Shown here one piece after another: positions 1-9,335 of a stretch of DNA of 64,000 bases (position 1 is the first letter of the stretch; each line of letters opens with the position of its first letter). The position numbers and the translations under genes are program-made. The notes below the pieces were generated by a model, which worked only from the letters and a program-made list of their open reading frames with translations, was not told where the DNA came from and made no database searches. Source of the stretch: CAZPXZ01 sp965221505 (GTDB lineage: Bacteria; Pseudomonadota; Alphaproteobacteria; Rhodobacterales; CAZPXZ01); assembly GCA_965221505.1 (NCBI GenBank), contig CBDCSI010000001.1, positions 1,922,001 to 1,986,000 of the forward strand, read 5' to 3'.

Positions 1-57
1 CTGCCCGTTCCCCGAAAGCGCACGGTTCGGCCCAGCCGCCCGCGGCCGGAAGCCCCG

Positions 58-942
58 CTACTCCTCTGCCTCCGCCGGGGGCTGCGTTCCCGCGATCGCC
101 CTCACTTCGGCCATCAACTCCGCATACGCGTCCGATTCCTTCGACCGCACCAACCAGCCGCCCGTCTGCCGCATCACTTCGGGAAGGGTTCTGCCCAGTC
201 TCGCCGAAACCTCGGAGCGGGCGAAGTCGAGCATGGCCCGCTGTTCCTCCAGCGTGAAGTGTTCCGCCAGCGACGCCTCCAGGTCCGCCATCAGCCAGGG
301 TACGGTTTCGCCGAGTCGGGCTGCGACCAGTCCGCGAACCCGGTTCGCCGCTTCCTCGTCCAGGGAGGGGTTGGCGGCCCGGGCCTCGTTGACGAGCCGC
401 CGCGCGAGCGTCGCGCCGCCCTGCATCAGCCGTTGCTCGAACTGCATGGCGGCAAACAGGGCCGCGGTGAGTTCGGAGGCTGCCGGGCGCTCTTCCGGGT
501 CCGGCGGGTTCCGAAGGTAATTCGGCAGGCCGTTCCAGAGCTCCGCGAGAATCTGCGGCATCAGACGCAGGGACCGGGAACCGAGATCCGACCGGTAATA
601 GGCGAGCAGTTCCGCCAAGTCGTCGTCGGAAAGGGCCTCGGCGATTACGCCGCCGGCCAGCCGCAGCAACTCCGGCTGAATGCGAACCCCGTAGTCCTGC
701 ATCGCGGCAACCAGCTTGCCCTGCGTATCGGGGTCCAGCGTCCGGTTCCGACCAAGGCTCGCCGCTACGGACATGGCGGTATCGTTGCCGGCCGTTCCTT
801 CCAGGAGCCGATCGATTCGGAGAACGGACACGATCTCCAACACGTCCGGGGGTACCTCCCCGTCGCCGGAATCGGCCCGTACCGTCGTGCAAAGGAGCAA
901 GATCCCCAATGCCCACACGGACCTCTGAAGCGTCGTCGCCAT
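58..942 (-). CDS. Secreted DUF2059-like protein, paralog 1 of 3
   Basis: Encodes 294 residues with an N-terminal signal peptide (hydrophobic core WALGILLLCTT, likely cleavage after VRA). The mature part is helical and contains two DUF2059-like modules, one around residues 104-125 (LSDDDLAELLAYYRS, then LG) and one around 225-250 (FTLEEQRAMLDFARS). It is probably periplasmic; no enzymatic motif is visible and the family has no assigned reaction. The start is supported by a GGGAGGA ribosome binding site just upstream. Two further genes downstream in coordinates share length, signal peptide and the same two modules, so this is a tandem gene family. Function unknown. Confidence 0.8.
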   Translation of the reverse strand: MATTLQRSVWALGILLLCTTVRADSGDGEVPPDVLEIVSVLRIDRLLEGTAGNDTAMSVAASLGRNRTLDPDTQGKLVAAMQDYGVRIQPELLRLAGGVIAEALSDDDLAELLAYYRSDLGSRSLRLMPQILAELWNGLPNYLRNPPDPEERPAASELTAALFAAMQFEQRLMQGGATLARRLVNEARAANPSLDEEAANRVRGLVAARLGETVPWLMADLEASLAEHFTLEEQRAMLDFARSEVSARLGRTLPEVMRQTGGWLVRSKESDAYAELMAEVRAIAGTQPPAEAEE

Positions 943-1406
943 TCCGTCCTCCCGAAAACTGCGAATCTCCCCAGCCTCGAAGGGGATCGCTCCTACACGG
1001 CCGGCTGACCTCGAGCGGGTTTCGGATTGGGTTTCCGATTTCCTCGGGCGAAGGAAAGCCCCTCAGGCGGCACCGTTCCAGCGAGCATAGCGGACCGGAG
1101 CGGAAGGCGGCGAATCGCTGCCGGAATTCGCGCGCTTCGCCTTGGCTCGACGCATGACGGTAGTTCGTCTCGGACCCTCGCGTTCGGCCGGCCTTTCCCG
1201 GAATCCGGGCGGCAAGTACGGGAAAGCGAAAGGTTCGCCGCCTGCCGGCGCGGCCTCGCGCGCCGTCAACCGAGCGAGACCCGTCCCGTTCGCCTTCGGC
1301 GGGCAGCCCCGTTCAATCGCCGTCTCGTAGCGCATGCGACGCGTGACCCGCGCTCCGAGGCCGTGTAGAGACGTCGGAAGCTCCTCCTGCCGACCGGCTC
1401 CGAGGA
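943..1406. other. Intergenic region between paralogs 1 and 2
   Basis: 464 bases lie between two same-strand paralogs. Open frames here have the arginine/proline-rich composition of chance frames in GC-rich DNA and no recognisable domain or ribosome binding site. I see no RNA gene or clear promoter. The length suggests paralog 1 has its own promoter here rather than sharing a transcript with paralog 2. Confidence 0.5.
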
Positions 1407-2297
1407 TCACTCGGACGCCGCCTCCCGCAAGTGCGAGATCGCAACGGCCGTCACCTTATCCGCCAATTCGGCATACTCCGGCGTGTCCGTCAGCCGCGCG
1501 ATCCAGCCAACGGCCTCTGGAACGAAGGTCCAATGCCACGCATGGTACCGCATCGACGCGTCGCTACGGAAGTAGGCGACGAGGGCTTGCCGTTCCTCGG
1601 GCGTGAACTCCGCCGCCAACCTCTCGCCGGCTCCCGCCTTCAGCCAGGGCAGGATGCGGCCCAGCCGGTCCAGGAAGTCTCTGCGAATCTCGTTTGCTCC
1701 CTGCGCATCCAGACCGGGATTCCTGAGCTTGACCGTACTGATCGTTTCCTCTGCCCAATACTCCCCTGCGCCCATGATTCGCCGCTCGTACTCCAATGCC
1801 GTCAGCAACTCGGCAGCGGGTCCGGGCACGTCCGGAGCTTCCTTCGGGTCCGGCATCGCCCGCAAGAGCAGCAGCGCGTGTCTCTCGGACGCGTTTAGGA
1901 TCTTCGCTATCCGCGGCCCCGTCCGCATGCCGAAATCCGACCGATTATAATCGATCAATTCGATCAATTCCGCTTCGGACAAGGCTGCGGACATCGATTC
2001 GCTGACGAAGCGCCGGAACTCGGGTTTCCAGGCGAGCACGAACGATTCGACCGCGTCCCGTATAAGCCGTTCCGCATCCGGGTCCAGTTCCGCCCCGAAG
2101 GCGACGAGTTTCTTGACGGTATTCGCGGATTCGTACCTGGCGTAATCGTCCACGAAACGGTCAATTTGGAGAATGGACGCCAGTTCCGTCGCTCGCGCGA
2201 GATGCCGTTCCGCATCTCTCTCCGAGGACTCGGCCTGGACGGCCGCGCCGACGAGCGAAAGGGCAAGCGCCATGACCGCGCTCAGGACTGCTTTCAT
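1407..2297 (-). CDS. Secreted DUF2059-like protein, paralog 2 of 3
   Basis: 296 residues with a clear signal peptide (VLSAVMALALSLVGAAVQA, then ESS). It has two DUF2059-like modules: ALSEAELIELIDYNRSDFGMR near residue 110 and FTPEERQALVAYFRSDASMR near residue 235. The shared pattern of acidic turn, hydrophobic helix and RSD matches its two neighbours. Its ribosome binding site (GGGGTCG) is weaker than those of the other two paralogs. Predicted periplasmic; no catalytic residues recognised. The three genes probably arose by tandem duplication followed by strong divergence. Confidence 0.8.
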   Translation of the reverse strand: MKAVLSAVMALALSLVGAAVQAESSERDAERHLARATELASILQIDRFVDDYARYESANTVKKLVAFGAELDPDAERLIRDAVESFVLAWKPEFRRFVSESMSAALSEAELIELIDYNRSDFGMRTGPRIAKILNASERHALLLLRAMPDPKEAPDVPGPAAELLTALEYERRIMGAGEYWAEETISTVKLRNPGLDAQGANEIRRDFLDRLGRILPWLKAGAGERLAAEFTPEERQALVAYFRSDASMRYHAWHWTFVPEAVGWIARLTDTPEYAELADKVTAVAISHLREAASE

Positions 2298-2882
2298 CGT
2301 TCGACCCCCGCTCTACGAAATCCTCGACTCGCGCAACCGCGAGCGCCCGAGCATACCCGGTTTTCCGGCGATACCGCGACGAGCGAGGAGCGGGCGACTG
2401 CCTGCCGCGCAGGGCAGCGCCGGCAAACCGCCGGCCGCCCGTCCACGCCTTGAACCCGTCCTTCGTCTTGCCGAACCTCGAGCCGCACTCGACGCCAACC
2501 CGCACCGGACGACGGCCGACCGGATGCAGGCGCCGTCCGCAGCTTGACCCGTGGAGGGCCATCGAGGGTCCACTGTTCAATTCTCGTCCGGCGGACGCGG
2601 ACCGCACGAATCGCGAACCGGGCGATCGCGGTCGGCAAAGCGCACCGCACTCGAACCACGGCCGAGGCCGTGCGGCCCGACGGGACAGGGGGAAGATCGT
2701 CCGCGGGCGACTCTTTGCTCAGGGCGCTACCGAGAGAGCGAGGAGAAGTCCTTCCAAACTCCACCCGACGCCACGGTCGACCGACGTCGCTCGACGCAAG
2801 CGACGCACGACATGCGCGCCGACTCCCGGGCGCGACCCGACTCCTCCTCGTTCTTCCCCCGCTCGGCTCACTCCGAGACTTC
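2298..2882. other. Intergenic region between paralogs 2 and 3
   Basis: 585 bases with no supportable gene on either strand. The open frames that cross it lack domain content and good starts. I found no tRNA, terminator-like hairpin with a T run, or repeat. Confidence 0.45.
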
Positions 2883-3758
2883 CTACCGAACGCGAGAGTA
2901 CACGATGGCGGTCACCGCATCGTCCATTTCGGCAAGTCCTTCCGATTCTTCGATCCGATTCTGCCAGTCTGTGAGTCGCCACAGCAGACGGCGCTCCCAC
3001 TCGACGTACTTGTCCGATGCGCCGGTACTGCCGAAGTCAACGATAGCCTGCCTCTCCTCGGACGTGAACATCTCGTCGAGCCGTGGCCCGGCTTGCGCCT
3101 TCAGCCAGGGCATGACCCGGCGCAGAGTACCCGTGAACTCTTCGCGGATTTGATCGGCGGTATACGCATCAAGGTCGGGATGCTTCCGCCGCTCGGCATC
3201 GACAGCTTCCTCGGCATACAACTCGCCCGCGGCCAAGATTCTCCGTTCGAACCCCAGTGCGGACAACAAGACGTCTCTCTCGGCGTCGGACAGGTTCAGG
3301 TTTTCGTTCGGAGGCGATTCCAGACGGTAATTGGGCGGTAGTTGTATCGACAGATCAAGAATGATTCCCTTAATCCACCGATCCGCCCGCATGCCGGCAT
3401 CCGATTGGAGGTAGTCCAACAGCTCGATCAGTTCCGCTTCGAAAAAGACGTCGGAAACGAGATCGCCCAAGAGTTGCCGAAACGCGGGCTCCTGCGCCAG
3501 AAAGTACGTTTCGACCGTCTCTCGGATCTGCCGCTCCGCCTCTGGATCCGGATCGGGTCTCACTTCCCTGTATATCCCGACCGCATGCGACGAAAAATCT
3601 TGCGCCATCCCTTTCATTATCCCGTCGAGACCAAGGACGGACATCAATTCCAGCGTCAGGTCCCGCTCGGAACCTGTCGTCACGGCCTCGGTCTGGGTTG
3701 AGGAGCCGGCAAGCGCGACAACCAGCGCCAGGATCGCGTTTCGGATCGTCTTCATCAT
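2883..3758 (-). CDS. Secreted DUF2059-like protein, paralog 3 of 3
   Basis: 291 residues. The start is the first ATG of MMKTIRN because an AAGGAGA ribosome binding site lies six bases upstream; a longer frame continues upstream without hydrophobic or domain content and is rejected. The signal peptide is AILALVVALAGSS. Two DUF2059-like modules are seen: AELIELLDYLQSDAGMR near residue 110 and FTSEERQAIVDFGS near residue 235. The protein is probably exported. It is the most diverged of the three at its C-terminus. Function unknown. Confidence 0.8.
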   Translation of the reverse strand: MMKTIRNAILALVVALAGSSTQTEAVTTGSERDLTLELMSVLGLDGIMKGMAQDFSSHAVGIYREVRPDPDPEAERQIRETVETYFLAQEPAFRQLLGDLVSDVFFEAELIELLDYLQSDAGMRADRWIKGIILDLSIQLPPNYRLESPPNENLNLSDAERDVLLSALGFERRILAAGELYAEEAVDAERRKHPDLDAYTADQIREEFTGTLRRVMPWLKAQAGPRLDEMFTSEERQAIVDFGSTGASDKYVEWERRLLWRLTDWQNRIEESEGLAEMDDAVTAIVYSRVR

Positions 3759-4069
3759 TTCGTTCTCCTTGGGTTCTGACATCGCTTCGCGAGGAAGGGC
3801 GTAGCCAAGCATATCGGACGATCCGACGACAAAACCCGCGCTCGCCATAATTGGACGTAGTGTCGCCAATATCTTGTCGTAAAGGGGGGAGTGAGAAACT
3901 GAATACGTCCGTTTGCCGAGCAATGAGCCCTCGCTCAATCCGGCTCGGCCGGTCCGGGAGCCTGCCCTCGCAAACCGTTCGCTTTCCGGCAAGCGAGGCC
4001 GGATTTGTGCGTCCTCTCCGGCTGCCGATTCTCTCGCTTCACGCCTCCGCCGGCGAGGGCTCCGGACCG
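3759..4069. other. Intergenic region upstream of paralog 3
   Basis: 311 bases between the end of the aldolase-like gene and paralog 3, both on the minus strand. It should carry the paralog 3 promoter, but I could not match a -35/-10 pair with normal spacing. A small palindrome (TCGGACGATCCGA) lies about 60 bases upstream of the paralog 3 start. Confidence 0.4.
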
Positions 4070-4672
4070 CTACCGGGGGGCCGAACGCAGCATGTCGCGA
4101 ACGAACGCGACATGGGCCGTCTCCTCGATGAGCTCGGCCAGATAGAGGGCTTCCGTCAAGGTGCTCCCGACTCCGATCGTCCCGTGACTGGCGAGCAGCG
4201 CCCCGCGAACCGAAGGATCCGCGAACGCCGGCGCGATGTCGGCTTCCGTCTGCGGCCCGCCGTTTGCGGAGAGGGGAATCAGCGGAATTCGACCGAGCTT
4301 CTCGACGGTCTGAACCGTCAGGCAGGGGAGTTCGATCCCGGCGCTCGCGTAGCCGGTGGCCCAGGGGCTGTGGCAATGCACGATGCCGTTGACGTCCGGC
4401 CGCACCCGGTAGATGCCGAGATGAAACCCCAGGTCCTTCGACGGTCGGTAGGCCGAGGGCTCGACGGTTCCGTCCAGGCCGACGATCTGGAGATTGTCGC
4501 GGGTGCATTCCGCAAACCCGACCCCCGACGGCTTGATCGCCACGGCGTCGCCGGAGGAGAGCCGGACGGACAGGTTGCCGCCGGCGTTCGTCTGAAGACG
4601 AAGCTCGAAACAGCGGCGCGCGGCCGCGATCAGGGCGTCCTTGGCCGCTTCGACGTCATGCGGTGCCGGCAT
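4070..4672 (-). CDS. Class II aldolase/adducin-family protein
   Basis: 200 residues, a metal-dependent class II aldolase-type fold. Visible motifs are GGNLSVRL, KPSGVGF, the metal-binding HCH in VHCHSPWATGYASAG, and a third histidine in SHGTIGVG. In classical family members a glutamate in SxExxxH is catalytic; here the segment reads SKDLGFH, with Asp in that place, so chemistry may differ from fuculose- or rhamnulose-phosphate aldolase. The ATG lies two bases after the stop of the Tm-1-like gene, and its GGAG ribosome binding site is inside that gene's end, so the two are translationally linked. Substrate unknown; likely acts on a sugar or sugar acid brought in by the adjacent ABC importer. 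Confidence 0.85.
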   Translation of the reverse strand: MPAPHDVEAAKDALIAAARRCFELRLQTNAGGNLSVRLSSGDAVAIKPSGVGFAECTRDNLQIVGLDGTVEPSAYRPSKDLGFHLGIYRVRPDVNGIVHCHSPWATGYASAGIELPCLTVQTVEKLGRIPLIPLSANGGPQTEADIAPAFADPSVRGALLASHGTIGVGSTLTEALYLAELIEETAHVAFVRDMLRSAPR

Positions 4673-4673
4673 T

Positions 4674-5828
4674 TCACTTCTCCTCCTCGTCGTCCAGGAC
4701 CGGGGCAAGGCGTTCCAGGACCAGTCCGGCGACCTCCGGGTCCGAAATATGTGCGTCCGTGACCGTCAGCTCGACGCGTTGCGCGAGCCCCCGGCGCACG
4801 GTATCGAGAAACGCCTGCCGCAACGCGGGATTGCAGATCGCGCCCCCCGGGCGATCCTGGTGCGAAAACCCGCCCATCGGCACGATCAGGGAAGTCGTCC
4901 CGGTCGATTCGTTCAGGCGATCCGCGAGCGAGGCCGCGATACGGGCCATTTCGTCGCCCGATACCTCCACATGGGTGAAGAAGCCCGAGTGACGGTACTG
5001 CCGGCGTTCGCGGCACTCGCCGGGAACCGTCTCGACGCCGTCGAAGCCGAGGAAATTCAGCCCTCCCGGCAGCACGACCTGCGGCACGCCGGCCCGTCCG
5101 GCGGCGCGGAACCGCTCCGGCATGGGCGCATGCGGCCCCGCGACGAGCATCCGCGTCAGCTCGTGCGGGGTCAGGTCCACGAGCGCCGCCGGCGGATCCT
5201 CGCCCAACGCCCGCGCGAGCCCGGCGCCGCCGAATCCGTTGGCATGAAAGACTTCCGCCTCGACGCCCCGCTCTCGCAATCCCTCCAGCAGCAGCTCGGT
5301 CGCGGCCCCGGTTGCGCCGAGCGAGGAGACGGCGACGGTCCGGCGCCCGGTCCGCTCGGGAGGATCCGAGGGGCTCATCCCGCTCGCCAGCGCCGCGGCC
5401 CGGTCCAGCGCCTGACGCAGCCGGTCGTTGAGGCCGCAGACGTCGACCGGCGTCGGCACGAGGACGACCGGATTGTCGGCCAGCGGAATCCGCGGGTCGA
5501 AGGGCAGGGGCGTGATCAGCATTTTCGGCAAGGCGAGCGGCATGCGACGAAAGACGCGAAGGACGATCTCGCTGCCGGTGCCGCCGCCGAGTCCGACCGC
5601 GATATGGCGCTCGGGATCGATACGCAAAGCCAGTTCCCGCGCCGCCCCTTCCGCGACCTGGCGCATTTCGGCGCGCTTCCTGTCGCCGTCCCATACCTGC
5701 CCGCCGGAGCCGAGGGAGAGGTCCGCCGTCTCGGCATCGATCCCTCGCGCGGCCAGCCGGGCGATCAGGAACTCCGTCTCCCGGCGCTTGGTGTCGAGAG
5801 TCGAGAGGACGAGGGCCCGCGCAGGCAT
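4674..5828 (-). CDS. Tm-1-like ATP-binding domain protein (UPF0261 family)
   Basis: 384 residues from the ATG at 5828, which is preceded by a GGGGGTG ribosome binding site; an in-frame GTG three codons upstream is an alternative. The N-terminus MPARALVLSTLDTK, the glycine-rich AVGLGGGTGSE, and the C-terminal VPMGGFSHQD segment are characteristic of UPF0261, the family that includes the plant Tm-1 resistance protein. Bacterial members have no firmly established reaction. Coupling to the downstream class II aldolase-like gene and to the sugar ABC importer points to a catabolic role, which is inference. Confidence 0.85.
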   Translation of the reverse strand: MPARALVLSTLDTKRRETEFLIARLAARGIDAETADLSLGSGGQVWDGDRKRAEMRQVAEGAARELALRIDPERHIAVGLGGGTGSEIVLRVFRRMPLALPKMLITPLPFDPRIPLADNPVVLVPTPVDVCGLNDRLRQALDRAAALASGMSPSDPPERTGRRTVAVSSLGATGAATELLLEGLRERGVEAEVFHANGFGGAGLARALGEDPPAALVDLTPHELTRMLVAGPHAPMPERFRAAGRAGVPQVVLPGGLNFLGFDGVETVPGECRERRQYRHSGFFTHVEVSGDEMARIAASLADRLNESTGTTSLIVPMGGFSHQDRPGGAICNPALRQAFLDTVRRGLAQRVELTVTDAHISDPEVAGLVLERLAPVLDDEEEK

Positions 5829-5885
5829 GCCGGTCACCCCCGGACTCGCAGGCCTGCGGGAAACGATTCAAATCGGCGCGCTGCC

Positions 5886-5916
5886 GGCACCGGCCGTATT
5901 TTATCGCGCCGGTGCC
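5886..5916. repeat. Perfect inverted repeat, 9-bp arms
   Basis: GGCACCGGC at 5886-5894 and its exact complement GCCGGTGCC at 5908-5916 flank a 13-base AT-richer loop. It lies between the second permease gene and the Tm-1-like gene on the minus strand. No T run follows, so it is more likely an operator or an mRNA-stabilising hairpin than an intrinsic terminator. Confidence 0.6.
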
Positions 5917-6090
5917 CCTCCCGATCGGCGCCTCCCGCGGAGAAGGACCGACGGTGCCGGACCGTGCCGTGCAGGACGGCCTTCACGATTCCGTTCGCGC
6001 CTCTCCTTGCGCCACGCGTTCGACGGGCTCGAGATCGCGTGCGGGCCTGTCGCGCCGGCAGGGCCGCCACGCCCGCATAACGCGGCACGG

Positions 6091-6930
6091 CTATCCCTTC
6101 ACGGCGCCGGCCGTCATGCCGGCGATGATCTGGCGCGCGGCGAAGAACGTGAACAGGAGGGGCGGAATCACGATCAGGGTTCCCATCGCCATGATCCTTC
6201 CCCATTCCACCCCGGTGTCGGTGATGAATCCGGCGGCGCCGACGGGGAGCGTGCGGGTCTTCCGGCCGGTCAGGAGCAGCGCGAGAATGAACTCGTTCCA
6301 CGCGATCCGGAAGGTGAAAATCCCCGCCACCGCGTATCCCGAGCGGACCAGCGGCATCAGCACGCGGAAGAACACCTGCAGCGGCGACGCGCCGTCGATG
6401 ATCGCCGCTTCCTCCAGCTCGACCGGAACCTGCTTGTAGAACCCGAACAGGAGCCAGATTGCGAAGGGAAGGTTCAGCGCGGTGTAGAAGAAGGTCAGGA
6501 CCGCGAGGTCGTTGTCGAGGCCGAGCGTCACCACCATCGCGAAGGCCGGCACGGCGAGCACCGCGGGCGGAACCATGCGCACGAGCAAGGTCGTGTTGGC
6601 GACGAACCGGCGTCCCCGGAACTCCGTCCTCGCCAGCGCGTAGGCGCAGAGTCCGCCCAGGAACAGCGTGATGACCGTGGACAGCGTTCCGACGATCACC
6701 GAATTGCCGAGATAGCGGTCGAACCTGCCCCGGGTCATGATGTATTCGTAGTTGTCGAGCGTGGGGACGAAGAAGAACCAGAGCGGTTCCTTCGACTGCA
6801 CGATCACGTCGTTCTTGAACGACGTCGCGATCATCACCCAAATCGGCGCCAGCGCCATGAGGGCCAGCGCCGTCAAGGCCACGTAGTAGCCCACGGTCTG
6901 CCATCGGCGGTTCATCGGTCGCGTGGTCAT
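6091..6930 (-). CDS. Carbohydrate ABC transporter permease (MalG-like)
   Basis: 279 residues with about six transmembrane helices. The EAA loop that contacts the ATPase is visible as VELEEAAIIDGASPLQVFFRVLMPL around residues 178-200. The length and the GGVITD-like C-terminal region fit the CUT1 class of sugar importers. The start chosen is the ATG of MTTRPMNRRW, whose codon lies two bases after the stop of the first permease gene; longer frames upstream overlap that gene and have no domain. Part of a four-component importer with the genes at 6933, 7927 and 9336. Confidence 0.9.
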   Translation of the reverse strand: MTTRPMNRRWQTVGYYVALTALALMALAPIWVMIATSFKNDVIVQSKEPLWFFFVPTLDNYEYIMTRGRFDRYLGNSVIVGTLSTVITLFLGGLCAYALARTEFRGRRFVANTTLLVRMVPPAVLAVPAFAMVVTLGLDNDLAVLTFFYTALNLPFAIWLLFGFYKQVPVELEEAAIIDGASPLQVFFRVLMPLVRSGYAVAGIFTFRIAWNEFILALLLTGRKTRTLPVGAAGFITDTGVEWGRIMAMGTLIVIPPLLFTFFAARQIIAGMTAGAVKG

Positions 6931-6932
6931 GA

Positions 6933-7877
6933 TCAGATGTCCGACTTGTCCTTGAACGGGTTGCCGACGACCAGGATGGCCAGGCTCAGGCCGAAGACCA
7001 GCAGGATCAGCAATACGGAGATCGCCGCGGCGTAGCCCAGCTGTTGCGTGTCGAAAGCCCGGTTGTAGATGTGGAGCGACAGCAATTCCGTCGCGCGTCC
7101 GGGTCCTCCGCCGGTCAGGATGTACATCACCTCCAGCGCCCGGAATACGTCGATCAGGCGCATGAGCAGCGCGATGACCAGGATGGACCGGATCATCGGG
7201 AGCTTGACGAAGAAGATCTGCTGCCACCAGTTGACGCCGTCGATCCGGCTGGCTTCCAGCACCTCGGAGGGCAGCGCCTGCAGCCCGGCGATGATGATGA
7301 TGAAGATGAACGGCGTCCATTGCCAGATGTCGGTGAAGACGATGGCGAAGAACGCCAGTTCGGGATCGCCGAGCCAAACCTGGGGCTCGATGCCGATCAG
7401 GCCGAGATAGTAGTTGATCCAGCCGATGCGGGCGTCGAACAGGTAGCGCCAGATCAGGCCGACCACGACCGGGGACACCATGAGCGGCAGAATGAAGATG
7501 GTGCGGAACACCGATGCGCCCCGGATCGGCTTCTCCAGCAAGAGCGCCAGCGCGACGCCGAGGAACATTTCGATCGAAATGGTCCAGAATCCGAACCGGA
7601 CGGTCACCCAGATGGATTCCAGGACGTCCGGGTCGGTCAACATCCGCTTGTAATGCGCGAGGCCCGAATAGGGCGCCTTCGACAGCGGCGTTCCGATCTT
7701 CCAGTCGTAGAAGCTGAGATAGAAGGCGTCGAGGATCGGGTAGACCAGGCCGGCCAGCATCACCAGCACGGCCGGAAATATGAAGAAATACGGAGTGGCG
7801 TAACGGAGCGCGAAGCGGGGAGGAGGATCCCCGGCGCCCTCGGGCGCCGCCGGAATCGCCGCGCTCCCCGCTCGCAT
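6933..7877 (-). CDS. Carbohydrate ABC transporter permease (MalF-like)
   Basis: 314 residues with six predicted transmembrane helices, beginning with YFFIFPAVLVMLAGLVYPIL near residue 30. The EAA loop reads SEVLEASRIDGVNWWQQIFFVKLPM. A GGAGGGG ribosome binding site precedes the ATG. It lies between the binding-protein gene and the second permease in an importer operon; a strong hairpin sits immediately upstream of its ribosome binding site, which may lower its expression relative to the binding protein. Confidence 0.9.
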   Translation of the reverse strand: MRAGSAAIPAAPEGAGDPPPRFALRYATPYFFIFPAVLVMLAGLVYPILDAFYLSFYDWKIGTPLSKAPYSGLAHYKRMLTDPDVLESIWVTVRFGFWTISIEMFLGVALALLLEKPIRGASVFRTIFILPLMVSPVVVGLIWRYLFDARIGWINYYLGLIGIEPQVWLGDPELAFFAIVFTDIWQWTPFIFIIIIAGLQALPSEVLEASRIDGVNWWQQIFFVKLPMIRSILVIALLMRLIDVFRALEVMYILTGGGPGRATELLSLHIYNRAFDTQQLGYAAAISVLLILLVFGLSLAILVVGNPFKDKSDI

Positions 7878-7890
7878 TCGCCCCTCCGGT

Positions 7891-7917
7891 CCGCCGGGCG
7901 GAACGTCCGCCCGGCGG
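7891..7917 (-). promoter_or_regulatory. Strong intercistronic hairpin after binding-protein gene
   Basis: A perfect 12-bp inverted repeat (CCGCCGGGCGGA, loop ACG, TCCGCCCGGCGG) fills the gap between the binding-protein stop and the permease ribosome binding site. Hairpins in this position in maltose-type operons are known to stabilise upstream mRNA and reduce downstream expression, giving excess binding protein. That role is inferred here; there is no T run for full termination. Confidence 0.75.
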
Positions 7918-7926
7918 TCGGCTCGA

Positions 7927-9279
7927 CTACTGGCCGGCGCGATACTTGGCCCAGGTGTAGTAGCCTTCGCGCTCCATGATCGCCCGCGCCTTCTCGTTCG
8001 CCGCGTCCATGATCGGCTGGATGGGATCGTCGGTGGTGATGACTTCCGTCAACGCCTGGCCGAGCACGTCGATGTTCAGCTCGTTCCACTCCGGGATCAG
8101 CGGACGCCAGTCGGGATCCGCGCAAGGCAGCTGCTCCAGGACCACCGGATACTCGTCGAAATTGTCCAGGTTGTTCCGGATGGTCGACATGCGAACCGGA
8201 TCGCCGCCGAGCTCGACCATGCGCTGGTCTCCGTGCTTGGAGGTGATGTACTGGATGAACAGGAACGCCGCCTCCTGGTTTTGCGAATTGGCCGGAATGC
8301 CGACCGCGAAACCGCCGGTCTCCGAGCCGCAGCGCGTGCCTACCGGGTGCAGGCCGTAGCCCACCATCCCGTCGATCTTCGAGAGCTTCGGATTGCGCGA
8401 CATGGCGGCGATCTTGAGCGTGTCGAGATACATCGCCGCATCGCCCTGCAGGAAGGCGGCCGAGGCTTCGCCGAACCCGAAGGTCGGAATTCCCGCCGGC
8501 CCGGTCTGGGCGATCTCCCGCATCACCTGCGCCGCTTCGACGCCTTCAGGCGAGTTGATCACCGGATTCCACTCGTCGTCGAAGATCTTCCCGCCGAGCG
8601 GCGCGAGATGCAGGAGCCAGCCCGCCGTGACCTGGTGCCCGGTCTGTCCGCGGGAGGTCATCGCCGGAACGCCGAGCTCGCCGAGCCGCTTCATCACGGC
8701 GCGGAGCTCGTCGTAGGTCTCGGGAACCTCGATCCCGTGCTCCTCGAAGACGTCCTTGCGATACGCCAGGATCGAGGTCTCGGCCCCGAACGGGACCCCG
8801 TAGAGAGCGCCGGACTTGCCGGGCATGTATCCCTTGGTGCCGCCGACGACGCCGCCGTTCTGCAGGTAGGCGTCCGCGATGTCGTCGATGTCGTATTGCG
8901 GGTCGACGAGCGAGCCGCTGGTGAAGAACTGCGAGAGCGGGGTCAGCAATCCCTTGCTGACGTATTCGCCCTTCCACATCACCACCCAGGAGACGACGTC
9001 GTATTCGCCTTCGGGCTTCGACATCTCGAGGAGCTGCCGGTCGCGCAGCTTCAGATACTGCAGCGCGTCGATCTCGACCTCGATGCCGGTCTCCTCGGTG
9101 AATTCCTCGACCAGCGTCTCCGCCGCCTGGAAATGGGCGAGCGCCGGCCAGCTGACCACGATGGTCGTGCCGGCGAATCTCTCGTACGGGTTGGCCGAGG
9201 CGGCCGTCACCGACAGGGCGAGCAGAAACGCCGAGGCGACGCCCACGCAGAGGCCCGCGGCGCGGTGGATTGCGTTCAT
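7927..9279 (-). CDS. Carbohydrate ABC transporter substrate-binding protein
   Basis: 450 residues, family 1 extracellular solute-binding protein. The ATG is preceded by AGAAGGAGG. A signal peptide (LCVGVASAFLLALSVTAASA, about residues 9-28) directs it to the periplasm. The mature chain shows the usual type pattern: TTIVVSWPAL strand, FTEETGIEVEID, the YDVVSWVVMW segment, and GETGGFAVGIP-like hinge residues. It has no lipobox. Encoded between the ATPase and two permeases, so it confers the specificity of that importer. Ligand cannot be told from sequence. Confidence 0.9.
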   Translation of the reverse strand: MNAIHRAAGLCVGVASAFLLALSVTAASANPYERFAGTTIVVSWPALAHFQAAETLVEEFTEETGIEVEIDALQYLKLRDRQLLEMSKPEGEYDVVSWVVMWKGEYVSKGLLTPLSQFFTSGSLVDPQYDIDDIADAYLQNGGVVGGTKGYMPGKSGALYGVPFGAETSILAYRKDVFEEHGIEVPETYDELRAVMKRLGELGVPAMTSRGQTGHQVTAGWLLHLAPLGGKIFDDEWNPVINSPEGVEAAQVMREIAQTGPAGIPTFGFGEASAAFLQGDAAMYLDTLKIAAMSRNPKLSKIDGMVGYGLHPVGTRCGSETGGFAVGIPANSQNQEAAFLFIQYITSKHGDQRMVELGGDPVRMSTIRNNLDNFDEYPVVLEQLPCADPDWRPLIPEWNELNIDVLGQALTEVITTDDPIQPIMDAANEKARAIMEREGYYTWAKYRAGQ

Positions 9280-9335
9280 GGTTCGATATCCTCCTTCTGG
9301 AATCTGAACAGGATGGGGTTCTCGCCGGGCGGCCG

